From NCBI RefSeq assembly GCF_030682935.1, contig NZ_JAUXNA010000347.1:1-62642 (forward strand): a stretch of 62,642 nt of DNA, given 5' to 3'. The notes beneath the pieces are model-generated. The model saw nothing but the letters and a program-made list of their open reading frames with translations, searched no databases and had not been told where the DNA came from. The position numbers and the translations under genes are program-made. The number at the start of each line of letters is the position of its first letter. Within the stretch, counting starts at the first letter, position 1. The stretch comes from Polaromonas sp. GTDB taxonomy: Bacteria > Pseudomonadota > Gammaproteobacteria > Burkholderiales > Burkholderiaceae_C. This document shows, piece after piece, positions 1-9,332 of the stretch.

Positions 1-653
1 GCGGCAGGGTCCAAAAAATCGACCGCCACCAGGGCCTGTTCCAGGTGGTTGAGCATGCCCGCCAGCGCGTGTGCATCGGCGGCGGGCCGGGTGGGTGCGG
101 CGGGTGGCAAGGCAAAACCGCCAAGGGCCTGGCGCCAGTCATAGGCAATCAGCTGCACCGCAGCGGCCAGGTTGAGCGAGCCAAACTTCGGATCACTCGG
201 AATGCTCAAGGCGACGTGGCAGCGGTACACATCGTCGTTTTGCATGCCAAAACGCTCGGAGCCGAACAAAAAAGCAATCGAATCGGGCCTTGGCCCGCGT
301 TCTACGGTCGCAGTCAGCTCCGTTTTTGATAGCACATCAGGGGTCCCGAGCAGCTCGGCAAAATGGGCGCGCGGCGACCGGGTAGGCGGGCCAAAGTCGC
401 GCGGCGTCATGGCCGTGGCGCACAGATGCGCCACGCCGTCCAGCGCTTCATCCAGCGTCGCCACAATGCGCGCGTTGTTCAGCACATCCAGGGCGCCACT
501 GGCGCGCTGGATGGTTTCTTCGCGCCGCAGCACATTGGCCCAGCGCGGCGCGACCAGCACCAGGTCGTCAAAGCCCATGGTTTTCATGGCGCGTGCGGTG
601 CCGCCCACATTGCCAGCGTGACTGGTGTTGATCAGGATAAAACGGGTTTTCAT
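1..653 (-). CDS. trmJ: tRNA (cytidine/uridine-32-2'-O)-methyltransferase TrmJ, partial
   Basis: Reading leftwards from the ATG complement at 651-653, the frame stays open to the window edge, so the C-terminus is missing. The protein opens with MKTRFILINTSHAGNVGGTA and GFDDLVLVAPRW, the typical N-terminus of SPOUT-fold RNA methyltransferases of the TrmJ family. It later has FLFGSERFGM and IPSDPKFGSLNLAAAVQL, matching SPOUT knot motifs that bind S-adenosylmethionine. TrmJ 2'-O-methylates position 32 of tRNAs in the cytoplasm. The gene is divergent from suhB, an arrangement common in proteobacteria. Family is confident; the exact substrate is inferred from the family. Confidence 0.9.
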   Translation of the reverse strand, partial: MKTRFILINTSHAGNVGGTARAMKTMGFDDLVLVAPRWANVLRREETIQRASGALDVLNNARIVATLDEALDGVAHLCATAMTPRDFGPPTRSPRAHFAELLGTPDVLSKTELTATVERGPRPDSIAFLFGSERFGMQNDDVYRCHVALSIPSDPKFGSLNLAAAVQLIAYDWRQALGGFALPPAAPTRPAADAHALAGMLNHLEQALVAVDFLDPA

Positions 654-707
654 GGATAAAAGAAGCCTCAGGCGGTGCCCGGGCCCCAAGTTTCGCAGCG
701 ATTGCGC

Positions 708-734
708 TTGACTCGGAGGGGAAGCCGGTAAAAT
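708..734 (+). promoter_or_regulatory. candidate sigma-70 promoter for suhB
   Basis: TTGACT at 708-713 and TAAAAT at 729-734 are separated by 15 bases, slightly short of the ideal 17. Transcription would begin near 741, downstream of the first in-frame ATG (733). This supports an SuhB start at 799 rather than 733. Seen by eye only. Confidence 0.4.
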
Positions 735-798
735 GAATCTATTGTCGCCTGCCCCCGGTTACCGGTTTGCAGCCCCTGCCCGCTCTTTCATACCCTCT

Positions 799-1791
799 AT
801 GTCCAGCAATCTACACCCCATGCTCAACGTGGCCGTCAAGGCTGCGCGCGCCGCCGGCGCCCTCATCAACCGCGCCGCACTTGATGTCGAAGCGGTCCGC
901 GTTTCAGCCAAGCAGACCAACGACTTCGTCACCGAAGTGGACCATGCCGCCGAGGCCGCGATCATCGAAACGCTGCTCACCGCCTACCCCGGCCACGGCA
1001 TTCTGGCCGAAGAGTCGGGCTCCGAGCATGGCGCCAAAGACTCCGAATTCGTGTGGATCATCGACCCGCTGGACGGCACCACCAACTTCATCCACGGCTT
1101 TCCGTTTTACTGCGTCAGCATTGCGCTGGCCGTGCGCGGCAAGGTCGAGCAGGCCGTGGTGTACGACCCCACCCGCAACGACATCTACAGCGCCAGCAAA
1201 GGCCGCGGCGCCTACGTCAACGACCGCCGCATCCGCGTCGGCAAGCGCGCCCGCCTGCAGGAATGCCTGATTTCCACCGGCTTTCCCTACCGCCCAGGCG
1301 ACAAGCTCAAACCCTACCTCAACATGCTCGGCGAAGTCATGAGCCAGTGCGCGGGCGTACGCCGCCCCGGCGCGGCGGCGCTCGACCTGGCCTATGTGGC
1401 GGCAGGCCACAGCGACGGCTTTTTTGAAACCGGGCTCCAGCCCTGGGACGTGGCTGCGGGCTCGCTGCTGATCACCGAGGCGGGTGGCCTGATCGGCAAC
1501 TTCACCGGCGAGTCTGAATTCCTGGACCAGGGCGAATGCGTGGCCGGCAACCCGCGCATTTACGGCCAGCTGGTGGCGACGCTGGGCAAATACAGCAAGT
1601 TTGCGGGCGCGGGCGACAAAGCCACGGTGCGCCAGGCCTTGCAGGACTCAAGGACCGAAGCCAGCGCGGACGAAAGCACCGACGGCAGCGAAAAAACGGT
1701 CTCCGCCGTGAGCGAAAAACCCACGCTCAAGGCCAAAAGAATCAAGCCCCCGGTTGCCCGCGATACCAGCACGCCAGACGCCCCCTTCTAA
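799..1791 (+). CDS. suhB: inositol-1-monophosphatase family protein SuhB
   Basis: This is a 330-residue Mg-dependent inositol monophosphatase. In the E. coli family SuhB also associates with the transcription antitermination machinery. The metal-binding EESG (about 71-74), DPLDGTTNF (about 89-97) and C-terminal WDVAAG motifs are all present. I chose the ATG at 799 because family members start just before [15 protein letters not shown] and because the promoter-like element lies over the earlier ATG at 733. The C-terminus carries about 55 extra low-complexity Ser/Glu/Lys/Pro residues beyond the usual roughly 267-residue length. It is divergent from trmJ. Confidence 0.93.
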   Translation: MSSNLHPMLNVAVKAARAAGALINRAALDVEAVRVSAKQTNDFVTEVDHAAEAAIIETLLTAYPGHGILAEESGSEHGAKDSEFVWIIDPLDGTTNFIHGFPFYCVSIALAVRGKVEQAVVYDPTRNDIYSASKGRGAYVNDRRIRVGKRARLQECLISTGFPYRPGDKLKPYLNMLGEVMSQCAGVRRPGAAALDLAYVAAGHSDGFFETGLQPWDVAAGSLLITEAGGLIGNFTGESEFLDQGECVAGNPRIYGQLVATLGKYSKFAGAGDKATVRQALQDSRTEASADESTDGSEKTVSAVSEKPTLKAKRIKPPVARDTSTPDAPF

Positions 1792-1846
1792 GCGGGCATT
1801 GGCGCTTGCCTTCTCTTTACGAGCGCAGTCCCGGAGACGCCTCAGC

Positions 1847-1852
1847 TAAAAT
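1847..1852 (+). promoter_or_regulatory. candidate -10 element upstream of the aryl-polyene-like operon
   Basis: TAAAAT sits 70 bp upstream of the ACP gene, in the 131-bp gap after suhB. No good -35 hexamer is visible at 16-18 bp. It is the best candidate for the start of the long overlapping operon that follows, and is weak on its own. Confidence 0.25.
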
Positions 1853-1922
1853 CGGAATCTCCGGCGCGCCTGCGCCGGCGCCGGGCAATCTGCCATTCAC
1901 CCCTATTGATTGATCCTCTTTT

Positions 1923-2219
1923 ATGTCCGAACCGACCCTTCAGACTTCATCCACACCGGCTGATGCAGCCCTGCTGCTTGAAGTCGCCGAACTGGTGGTG
2001 AGCGCCTTGAATCTCGAAGTGGCTGCAGCCGACGTGCAAGCGGACGAGCCGCTGTATGGCGACGGACTGGGTCTGGACTCCATCGATATCCTTGAAATCG
2101 CGCTCGTGGTCTCCAAGCGCTATGGCCTGCAGCTGCGCGCCGACCAGGAGGACAACCACGCCATCTTCCATTCGCTACGCAGCCTGAGCGACCATATCGC
2201 CGCCCAGCGAACCCAGTGA
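1923..2219 (+). CDS. acyl carrier protein of the aryl-polyene-like cluster
   Basis: A 98-residue acidic acyl carrier protein. The DGLGLDSIDILEIA motif places the phosphopantetheine-carrying serine at about residue 53. It would carry the growing polyene chain for the ketosynthase, ketoreductase and dehydratases downstream. It is the first gene of a run in which each stop overlaps the next start (GTGA at 2216). Described aryl-polyene clusters usually have two ACPs; only this one is evident here. I found no dedicated phosphopantetheinyl transferase in the window. Confidence 0.9.
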   Translation: MSEPTLQTSSTPADAALLLEVAELVVSALNLEVAAADVQADEPLYGDGLGLDSIDILEIALVVSKRYGLQLRADQEDNHAIFHSLRSLSDHIAAQRTQ

Positions 2220-2887
2220 AAGTCGAGCTGAGGACACAGCTAAAACAAGCCTGCCGCTGGGGCGCTGTCCTCATGCTGGGCACGGCCTATGCAGTGCTCT
2301 CCCATTGGGCGGCCGCGTCAGCAGAGCCCGATCTGCTCGACGCCCTGGTCGCCATCGTTCCGCCGCTCGGGCTGGGCTTTGTGATGGCCTGGCGTTCGCC
2401 GCGGCGCGCCGTCGGGCTGGCTTTGTTCCTTGCGGCCTGCGCCGCGCTCTATGGCATCAGTGGCTGGCTGGTAGCACATTACAACTGGGTCTTTTTGCTG
2501 CAGCATGCAGGCGTGTATGCATTGCTCTGCGTGGCCTTCGGCCGGACCCTGCAGGGCGGCCAGACGCCGATGATTTCGCGCTTTGCCCGCATCGTGCACG
2601 GCGAGCTTTCGCCTTCGCTCATCCGCTACACGCGGTCCGCCACCTGGGCTTGGGCCTTTTATTTTGGCGGCATTGCAGGACTTTCGCTGCTGCTGTTCTG
2701 GCTCGCACCCGTCCCCCTCTGGTCGGCATTTGCCAACCTTCTGGGCATTCCCCTGCTGGTGCTGATGTTCGCCGGCGAGTATGCCGTGCGCTGCTACGTG
2801 CTACCGGCCGCTGAGCGGGCCGGCCCACTTGACGCCATCCGCGCTTACCGGCAAGCCTCCGCAGAGGGTGCTGCGCGCCGGCCATGA
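2216..2887 (+). CDS. multi-pass membrane protein (COG4648-like) of the pigment cluster
   Basis: A 223-residue hydrophobic protein with about six predicted membrane segments, such as those around GAVLMLGTAYAVLSHW, VAIVPPLGLGFVMAW and YFGGIAGLSLLLFWLAPV. It starts at GTG, overlapping the ACP stop by four bases (GTGA), and ends overlapping the ligase start (ATGA), so the three are probably translationally coupled. Similar small integral membrane proteins sit next to the ACP and acyl-ACP ligase in aryl-polyene and xanthomonadin-type clusters. Their biochemical role is unknown. Assignment rests on context and topology. Confidence 0.75.
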   Translation: MKVELRTQLKQACRWGAVLMLGTAYAVLSHWAAASAEPDLLDALVAIVPPLGLGFVMAWRSPRRAVGLALFLAACAALYGISGWLVAHYNWVFLLQHAGVYALLCVAFGRTLQGGQTPMISRFARIVHGELSPSLIRYTRSATWAWAFYFGGIAGLSLLLFWLAPVPLWSAFANLLGIPLLVLMFAGEYAVRCYVLPAAERAGPLDAIRAYRQASAEGAARRP

Positions 2888-4263
2888 CCACTTTTCCGCT
2901 CGTCACGCATCCCCATGCTGAAGACGTCCTGGCCTGGAGCCATGGCAAGCCCATCACCGTCGCGCATTTTCTGGCCGACGTCAGGCAGCTGGCCGCCGCC
3001 TTGCCTGCGGGCCGTCATGTCCTCAACGCCTGCGGCGACCGCTACCGGTTTGCGGTCGGCATGGCCGCCGCCCTGCTGGCCGACAAGATCAGCCTGCTGC
3101 CGCCCACGCTGACGCCCGAGATGGTGCGCCAGGTCAAGGATTTTGCACCTGACGTGTTTTGCCTGACGGACCAGCCGCAGTCCATCGCTCTGCCTCGGCT
3201 TGCATGGGCAGATGCCGTGACAGCGCGCGTGCCGGCCGGGGCTGGCACGCAAACTGGCAAGCACGACATTCCGGAGATTCCCGCCTCGCGAACGGCAGCC
3301 ATCGTGTTCACCTCGGGCTCGACCGGCGCGCCTGTTGCGCACCGCAAAAGCTGGGGCGGACTGGTGAGCAGCGTGCGCGCCGAAGCCGCCCGGCTCGGTT
3401 TGCTTGACGGGCGGCGCCACAGCATTGTGGCCACGGTCCCGCCGCAGCACATGTTTGGCTTTGAGTCCAGCATGCTGGTCGCGCTGCAAAGCGGTGCCGC
3501 GATGAGCGCCGCCCGGCCGTTTTACCCGGCCGACATCTGCTCGGCACTGGCAGCGGCGACGCGCCCCTGCATGCTGGTCACCACGCCCGTGCACTTGAAG
3601 GTACTGTTGGCGTCGGGCCTGGACATTCCCTTGCCCGATCTCGTGCTGTCGGCGACCGCGCCCATGCCGCCGCAGTTGGCGCTGGCAACCGAGGCCCGCC
3701 TGCAGGCGCCCCTGCTCGAAATCTACGGCTCGACCGAGACCGGCCAGATCGCCTCCCGCCGCACAACCGAAACCGCTGAGTGGACGCTTTTCCCGGACGT
3801 CCTGCTCAGCGCTGCGCAGGGGCGCATCTGGGCCTCGGGCGGGCATGTCGGGCAGGCCACGCCCATGGCCGATGAGCTCGAACTGGTCAATTCCGAGCGC
3901 TTTTTGCTGCACGGCCGCACCGCCGACCTCATCAACATCGCAGGCAAACGCAGCTCGCTCGACTACCTGAACCACCAGCTCAATGCCGTTCCGGGCGTGC
4001 TCGACGGCGCATTTTTCATGCCCGATGAGGCTGATGACGATGGCGACACCGTGACCCGCCTGATGGCCTTTGTGGTGGCACCCGGCATGACGGCCTCCAC
4101 CCTGCTGACTGCCTTGCGGGAACGTATTGATGCCATTTTCATCCCGAGACCGCTGGTGCTGCTGGATGGCCTGCCTCGCAACAGCACCGGCAAGTTGCCG
4201 CGCGGCACGCTGGTCGCGCTGGCGCACGAGCACCAGCGAAAAGGCGCAGTCCATGCACGCTGA
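2884..4263 (+). CDS. AMP-dependent acyl/aryl-ACP ligase
   Basis: This 459-residue protein is an ANL-superfamily adenylating enzyme. The phosphate-binding TSGSTGAP (143-150), the YGSTETGQ core motif and the C-terminal LPRNSTGKLPRG with its catalytic lysine are all visible. In aryl-polyene pathways this enzyme activates the starter acid and loads it onto the ACP. At 459 residues it is shorter than standard acyl-CoA synthetases, as is usual for these cluster ligases. It overlaps the upstream gene by ATGA and the downstream hotdog gene by 11 bases. The starter acid is not identifiable from sequence. Confidence 0.87.
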   Translation: MTTFPLVTHPHAEDVLAWSHGKPITVAHFLADVRQLAAALPAGRHVLNACGDRYRFAVGMAAALLADKISLLPPTLTPEMVRQVKDFAPDVFCLTDQPQSIALPRLAWADAVTARVPAGAGTQTGKHDIPEIPASRTAAIVFTSGSTGAPVAHRKSWGGLVSSVRAEAARLGLLDGRRHSIVATVPPQHMFGFESSMLVALQSGAAMSAARPFYPADICSALAAATRPCMLVTTPVHLKVLLASGLDIPLPDLVLSATAPMPPQLALATEARLQAPLLEIYGSTETGQIASRRTTETAEWTLFPDVLLSAAQGRIWASGGHVGQATPMADELELVNSERFLLHGRTADLINIAGKRSSLDYLNHQLNAVPGVLDGAFFMPDEADDDGDTVTRLMAFVVAPGMTASTLLTALRERIDAIFIPRPLVLLDGLPRNSTGKLPRGTLVALAHEHQRKGAVHAR

Positions 4264-4582
4264 AACCACGCTCCGCATTTCGCCAGACCACCCGGCTTTT
4301 GCCGGTCATTTTCCGGGCGCGCCCATTGTGCCGGGGGTGGTGTTGCTCGACGCCGCTGTACACGCCGTGCTGCAGACATTGCGCCCCGCGGCATCAGGGG
4401 ACGGCGATCGGCCCGGCACCGCCTGCCAGATCAGCGCTGCCAAATTCCTCAGCCCGGTCGGCCCGGGCGAGACGCTGACCATTTCCTGCACCACCTCCGC
4501 CTCGGGCAGCACGCGCTTTGACATTTCAAGCGGCAGCCGCAAAGTAGCCACGGGCACGCTGGTGTTGCCGCCAGGGTCATGA
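4253..4582 (+). CDS. hotdog-fold 3-hydroxyacyl-ACP dehydratase (ApeI-like)
   Basis: A 109-residue FabZ/FabA-type hotdog protein. The start at 4253 (MHAETTLRIS) lies inside the ligase end and gives the expected N-terminus; the longer frame upstream is not conserved-looking. The motif HFPGAPIVPGVVLLD at about 19-33 matches the dehydratase substrate-binding strand and helix. It is expected to dehydrate 3-hydroxyacyl-ACP to the trans-enoyl form during polyene building, together with the second dehydratase at 12191. Overlaps of 11 bases upstream and ATGA downstream mark it as operonic. Confidence 0.85.
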   Translation: MHAETTLRISPDHPAFAGHFPGAPIVPGVVLLDAAVHAVLQTLRPAASGDGDRPGTACQISAAKFLSPVGPGETLTISCTTSASGSTRFDISSGSRKVATGTLVLPPGS

Positions 4583-5550
4583 ACAAAGCGTGCAAGGCCG
4601 ATCGATCAGGCAGCGCTGGATGGAAGCACCGTCCCGAGCGCAGCAGCCTGTTGATGCTGCGCCTGATGACCTGGATTTCGCTGCGGCTGGGCAGAGGAAC
4701 CAGCCGCCTCGTCCTTTACGGAATCGCGGCTTACTTTTTGGCGTTTGCCCCGGCGGCGCGGCGCATGTCGCGCGCTTATTTGCGGCGCGTGCTCAAGCTG
4801 CCATCGCCCGCGGCAGTTGGCTGGCGACATCTGTTCCGGCATTTCCTGAGTTTCGCGTCGGTGATCCACGACCGTGTCTATCTGCTCAACGAGCGCTTCG
4901 ATCTGTTTGATATTCGCGTTCACAACAAGGCGCTCATAGACGATCTCGTGGCCGATGGCCAGGGCGTGTTCCTGATAGGCGCACACATGGGAAGCTTCGA
5001 AGTGCTTCGCGCGATGGGCCGCAAGCAGCACGGCCTGCGCGTAGCGATGGTGATGTACGAAGAAAATGCGCGCAAGCTCAACGCGGCGCTAAGCGCCATC
5101 AATCCGAATGCGCAGCAAGACGTCATTGCACTCGGCCATATCAACTCGATGATCCAGGTCCATGCGCTGCTGGACCATGGCACCGTCATCGGCATGCTGG
5201 GCGACCGCTCGCTGGGCAACGACGAGACCCGTGCGCTTGATTTCCTGGGCGATCCGGCCGAGTTGCCGCTGGGCCCGTTCAGGATGGCCGCGATCCTGAA
5301 GCGCCCGGTCCTGTTCATGACGGGGCTGTACCGCGGCGGCAACCGTTACGACATCCACTTCGAACCCCTCGCCGATTTCTCAGTGCTGCCGCCGCGTGGC
5401 CGTGCGCTGGCGGTGCAGACTGCCATGACACGCTATGCTGCGCTGATGGAGCAATACTGCTACACGGCGCCCTACAACTGGTTCAATTTTTTTGACTTCT
5501 GGCGAGCGCCTGCGCCGCGTCAAGCCAAGCCTTCCACAGACATCACATGA
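4579..5550 (+). CDS. LpxL/HtrB-type lipid acyltransferase
   Basis: A 323-residue member of the lysophospholipid/lipid A acyltransferase (LABLAT) group. It has a hydrophobic N-terminal segment (LVLYGIAAYFLAFAP), then GAHMGSFEVLRA, whose H-x4-E is the catalytic pair equivalent to HX4D/E, and later GMLGDRSLGN. In aryl-polyene clusters such enzymes are thought to attach the polyene or a partner acyl chain to an outer-membrane glycolipid anchor. It starts with ATGA overlap on the hotdog gene. The acceptor is unknown. Confidence 0.85.
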   Translation: MNKACKADRSGSAGWKHRPERSSLLMLRLMTWISLRLGRGTSRLVLYGIAAYFLAFAPAARRMSRAYLRRVLKLPSPAAVGWRHLFRHFLSFASVIHDRVYLLNERFDLFDIRVHNKALIDDLVADGQGVFLIGAHMGSFEVLRAMGRKQHGLRVAMVMYEENARKLNAALSAINPNAQQDVIALGHINSMIQVHALLDHGTVIGMLGDRSLGNDETRALDFLGDPAELPLGPFRMAAILKRPVLFMTGLYRGGNRYDIHFEPLADFSVLPPRGRALAVQTAMTRYAALMEQYCYTAPYNWFNFFDFWRAPAPRQAKPSTDIT

Positions 5551-6188
5551 CACTCTCCGTTCACACCTCAACACAGGCTGTCACGCAGGCCCGCACGCTG
5601 GGCGGCCGCCTGCGAGGCCTGGCCTTCACGCTGGCCGCGGGCCTGGCGCTTGCCACGCTGAGCCCGGCAGCCTTCGCCGCCTGGGACCTCCAGCAGCTGA
5701 TGGAAACGCTTGCACAGAACAAGTCCGGCCGCGCCCGCTTTGTCGAGACAAAACACATGGCCATGCTCGACAAACCCGTCGAGTCGTCGGGAAACCTGCT
5801 CTACAGCGCGCCGGACCGGCTCGAAAAACGCACGCTCAAACCTCAAGCCGAGTCCATGATTGTGAATGGCGACGAGCTGGTCATAGAACGTGGCCGCCAA
5901 AAATACCAGCTGCAATTGCAAAGTTACCCGGAACTGGCGGCTTTCATCGACAGCATTCGCGGCACCCTCGCGGGCGACCGCAAGGCACTGGAACGCAACT
6001 ACCGGCTGAGCCTGGAGGGCACAGCCGAACGCTGGACCCTGCAACTGCTGCCGCTGGATGCAAAGATGCAGGCCGTGGTACAGCGCATTCGCATCGCGGG
6101 CATGCGCGATGACGTGCGCAGCATAGAAATTACCCAGGCCGATGGCGACAGTTCGTTGATGACCATCGAAAAACTGGCAACGCCGTGA
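5547..6188 (+). CDS. LolA-like periplasmic lipid carrier of the pigment cluster
   Basis: This 213-residue protein has an N-terminal signal sequence (hydrophobic AFTLAAGLALATLSPAAFA, likely cleavage near residue 44) followed by a LolA/LolB-like fold region: WDLQQLMETLAQNKSGRARFVETKHM, then RLEKRTLKPQAE. Cluster-encoded LolA-like proteins accompany MMPL exporters in aryl-polyene and xanthomonadin loci and presumably move the product through the periplasm. It overlaps both neighbours. It is unlikely to be the housekeeping lipoprotein carrier, given its context and divergence. Confidence 0.85.
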   Translation: MTLSVHTSTQAVTQARTLGGRLRGLAFTLAAGLALATLSPAAFAAWDLQQLMETLAQNKSGRARFVETKHMAMLDKPVESSGNLLYSAPDRLEKRTLKPQAESMIVNGDELVIERGRQKYQLQLQSYPELAAFIDSIRGTLAGDRKALERNYRLSLEGTAERWTLQLLPLDAKMQAVVQRIRIAGMRDDVRSIEITQADGDSSLMTIEKLATP

Positions 6189-8533
6189 TGACCAAGCCTC
6201 GCCGCCGTGGCATCACGGCCATCACGTTGTGGCTGGCGTTTTTGTTGACCTGCGTTGTCCTTATCAGCCGTACGCAGTTCACCACAGACTTGTCGGGATT
6301 TCTGCCGCGCACCCCCACGCCCGAGCAGCAACTGCTCATGGATCAGTTGCGTGACGGCCTGGCCTCGCGCCTGATTCTGGTTGGCATTGAAGGCGCCGAT
6401 GCGCCCACGCGAGCCCGGCTTTCCAAACAAAGCGCCCAGCGCCTGCGCGCCGACCCCGCTTTTGTCACGGTCAACAATGGCGAGCCCGTGAACACCGAGC
6501 GCGACCGGATTTTCCTGTTCAACAACCGTTACCTGCTCAGCCCTGCGGTGACACCTGCACGCTTCAGCGTGGAAGGCCTGCATGCAGCCCTGAGCGACAG
6601 TATCGACCTGCTCGCCTCGCCCGCCGGGCTGCTGGTCAAGTCCATGCTGCCACGCGACCCGAGCGGTGAAATGGTGAAATTACTTGACCAACTCAACAGC
6701 GGCACCCACCCAAAGCTGGTCGATGGTGCCTGGGCATCACGCGACGGTGCGCGCGCCTTGATGCTGATACAAACGCGCGCGGCGGGGTCCGACACCGATG
6801 CCCAACAAAGCGCCATGGCGGCCATCCGGCAAGCGTTTGACCAGGCATCCAGCGCAAGCCCTGACGCCAGGCTGGTGATGACCGGTCCCGGCGTGTTTTC
6901 CGTGACGTCACGCGACACCATCAAAAGTCAGGTCACCCGCCTGTCCCTCATCAGTGTCTTGCTCATTGCAACGCTGCTATTGCTGGTTTACCGCTCCTTC
7001 AGCGCACTGGCATTGGGTTTTTTGCCCGTCATCAGCGGTGCGCTGGCAGGCGTCGCCGCAGTCAGTCTGGGCTTTGGGGCGGTGCACGGCATCACCCTGG
7101 GGTTTGGCACCGCGCTGATCGGCGAGGCGGTGGACTATTCAATTTACCTGTTTGTGCAATCCGAACAAAGCGGTGCAGACCAGCAGAACTGGATCAAGCG
7201 CTTCTGGCCCACCATCCGCCTCGGTGTGCTGACCTCGATAGCCGGCTTTGCTTCGCTGCTGTTGTCCGGCTTTCCGGGGCTGGCGCAACTCGGTCTGTAT
7301 GCGATTGCCGGGCTGGTAGCCGCCGCCATAGTGACCCGTTTCGTCCTGCCTCATCTGCTGCCAGCGACATTTCGCATCCGTGATGTAGCGGCCATCGGCG
7401 TCGGCCTGTCCCGCCTGACACAGCGCGCCGCTGCGCTGCGCTGGCCGGCCGCGATACTGTTGCTGGCGGCCTGCGCCATCCTCATCCAGAACCGTGCCAG
7501 CTTGTTGAATGACAAGATATCGTCGTTAAGTCCGGTGTCGCAGGCCGAGGTGGCGCTCGATGAGCGTCTGCGCGCCGACATGGGCGCACCCGATGTGCGT
7601 TATCTGGTGGTGGTATCGGGCACGAGTCGGGAATCTGTATTGCGCTCGTCCGAGCAAGTTTCTGCGGTGCTGCAAACGCAAGTCGATCAGGGCGAACTCG
7701 CCAGATTTGAAAGCCCGAGCTTTTATCTGCCCAGCACTGCAACGCAGCGTGCACGCCAGGCCAGCTTGCCCATGACGGCCTTGCTGGAATCGAACCTGGC
7801 ACAAGCGGTTCAGGGCTTGCCGGTGCGCGCGCAACTGTTTACGCCGTTTCTGGCCGATGTAGCCGCTGCGCGCAGCCAGCCCTTGCTGCAGGCGGCCGAC
7901 CTGGAACAGACCTCCATGGCCATGGCGGTCGATGCGTTGCTGATTCAGCAAGACCGCCGCTGGACGGCCTTGTTGCCGCTGACCGCACCCGAGGGCGTCA
8001 GCATCAAGGCCAACAAAATTCGCGCTGCGTTGAGCGCCACGGGTTTGCCGAATGTGCTGTTTGTGGACATGAAAGCCGAGTCGGATCGCTTGTATTCCGG
8101 CTACTTGCATGAAGCCATCCTGCTGTCACTGGGCGGACTGGTCGCCATTATCGGATTGCTGCTGGTGGTTTTTCGCTCGCCGATGCGCGTGCTACGCATC
8201 ATCGCGCCGCTGGCCGCCGCGGTCATCACCGTCATGGCGGGATTGGCCTTGTTTGGCCAGCAACTGATTATTCTGCATTTGGTGGGCTTGCTGCTGGTCG
8301 TTGCGGTGGGTTCCAACTACGCCCTGTTTTTTGATCGACCTGATCCGCGCACGCCGATCTCGCCGCGCACCCTGGCCTCCATGTTGTTTGCCAACCTCAC
8401 CACCGTCGCGGGTTTTGGCCTGCTGGCGTTTTCCAAGGTGTCGATATTGCAGGCCATGGGCGTCACCGTGGCACCAGGCGTCATCCTGGCACTGATCTAT
8501 GCTGCGATTTTCGCCAGGAAAACCCATGCATAG
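6188..8533 (+). CDS. MMPL/RND-family exporter
   Basis: A 781-residue inner-membrane exporter of the MMPL/RND type. It is built as two repeats, each with a large periplasmic loop followed by a cluster of membrane helices (for example VTRLSLISVLLIATLLLLVY in the first, LGGLVAIIGLLLVVF in the second). The loci of aryl polyenes and xanthomonadins encode this exporter type to translocate the lipid-linked pigment. The ATG at 6188 shares a base with the LolA-like stop; a GTG at 6185 is an alternative start. It overlaps the deacetylase gene by eight bases. Confidence 0.9.
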   Translation: MTKPRRRGITAITLWLAFLLTCVVLISRTQFTTDLSGFLPRTPTPEQQLLMDQLRDGLASRLILVGIEGADAPTRARLSKQSAQRLRADPAFVTVNNGEPVNTERDRIFLFNNRYLLSPAVTPARFSVEGLHAALSDSIDLLASPAGLLVKSMLPRDPSGEMVKLLDQLNSGTHPKLVDGAWASRDGARALMLIQTRAAGSDTDAQQSAMAAIRQAFDQASSASPDARLVMTGPGVFSVTSRDTIKSQVTRLSLISVLLIATLLLLVYRSFSALALGFLPVISGALAGVAAVSLGFGAVHGITLGFGTALIGEAVDYSIYLFVQSEQSGADQQNWIKRFWPTIRLGVLTSIAGFASLLLSGFPGLAQLGLYAIAGLVAAAIVTRFVLPHLLPATFRIRDVAAIGVGLSRLTQRAAALRWPAAILLLAACAILIQNRASLLNDKISSLSPVSQAEVALDERLRADMGAPDVRYLVVVSGTSRESVLRSSEQVSAVLQTQVDQGELARFESPSFYLPSTATQRARQASLPMTALLESNLAQAVQGLPVRAQLFTPFLADVAAARSQPLLQAADLEQTSMAMAVDALLIQQDRRWTALLPLTAPEGVSIKANKIRAALSATGLPNVLFVDMKAESDRLYSGYLHEAILLSLGGLVAIIGLLLVVFRSPMRVLRIIAPLAAAVITVMAGLALFGQQLIILHLVGLLLVVAVGSNYALFFDRPDPRTPISPRTLASMLFANLTTVAGFGLLAFSKVSILQAMGVTVAPGVILALIYAAIFARKTHA

Positions 8534-9329
8534 TGGACGCTGGCACCCGACGCTGTTGATCCGCGCAAGCCTCGTGCTGCATCTGCTGGCCTTGCTGGCG
8601 GTGATCACTGAACCCGGGCAATGGCGTTGGGCGCTGGGCGCGGTCGTGGTCAATCACCTGCTGCTAGCCGGCATGGGCCTGTGGCCGCGCAGCCACTGGC
8701 TGGGGCCGAACTGGACACGGCTGCCCGCCGCCGCCACGGCCAGAAATGAAATTGCCCTGACCATCGACGATGGCCCCGATCCCATCGTCACCCCGCAGGT
8801 GCTGGACCTGCTGGATCGATATGCAGCCCGGGCCACCTTTTTCTGCATCGGCGAACAAGCCGCGCGCTACCCGGATTTGTGCCGCGAAATCGTGCGCCGC
8901 GGCCATGCCGTCGAAAACCATAGCCAGCATCATCGCCATCATTTTTCGCTGATGGGCCCGCGCGCCATGACGCGTGAAATACAAGCGGCACAAGACACGC
9001 TGACCACCATTACGGGCCAGCGTCCCTTGTTTTTCCGCGCGCCAGCCGGCTTGCGCAATCCTTTTCTCGACCCGGTGCTGACCCGGCTGGGGCTACAGCT
9101 TGCCAGTTGGTCGGCACGCGGTTTTGACACCCGGATTGGCGATGCAGGGCGCGTTAAAACCCAATTATTGCGTGGCCTGCGAGCGGGTGCCATTTTGCTG
9201 GTGCACGATGGCAACGCGGCGCGCACGCTGGACGGCCACCCGGTTATTCTCGATGTGTTGCCCGCCCTGCTGGCGTCCGCTGCGGCAGCCCGTCTGCGTT
9301 TTGTCACCCTGCGCCAGGCCCTTCCATGA
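8526..9329 (+). CDS. polysaccharide deacetylase (NodB-homology) family protein
   Basis: A 267-residue protein with two N-terminal hydrophobic segments and a NodB-type domain starting at about residue 75. The catalytic/metal motif TIDDGPDP is at 79-86; FFRAPAGLRNP and LLVHDGN are later family motifs, and a His-rich NHSQHHRHHF stretch sits at the H-x3-H metal site. It would remove an N- or O-acetyl group from a glycan or glycolipid. It overlaps the MMPL gene, so it belongs to the operon, yet deacetylases are not part of the classical aryl-polyene set. Its substrate is unknown. Confidence 0.85.
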   Translation: MHSGRWHPTLLIRASLVLHLLALLAVITEPGQWRWALGAVVVNHLLLAGMGLWPRSHWLGPNWTRLPAAATARNEIALTIDDGPDPIVTPQVLDLLDRYAARATFFCIGEQAARYPDLCREIVRRGHAVENHSQHHRHHFSLMGPRAMTREIQAAQDTLTTITGQRPLFFRAPAGLRNPFLDPVLTRLGLQLASWSARGFDTRIGDAGRVKTQLLRGLRAGAILLVHDGNAARTLDGHPVILDVLPALLASAAAARLRFVTLRQALP

Positions 9330-9332
9330 ATC

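Noticed and set aside
5547-6188. LolA-like gene as the housekeeping lipoprotein carrier
   Set aside because: It overlaps pigment genes and is divergent; cluster-specific LolA-like proteins are known in such loci.
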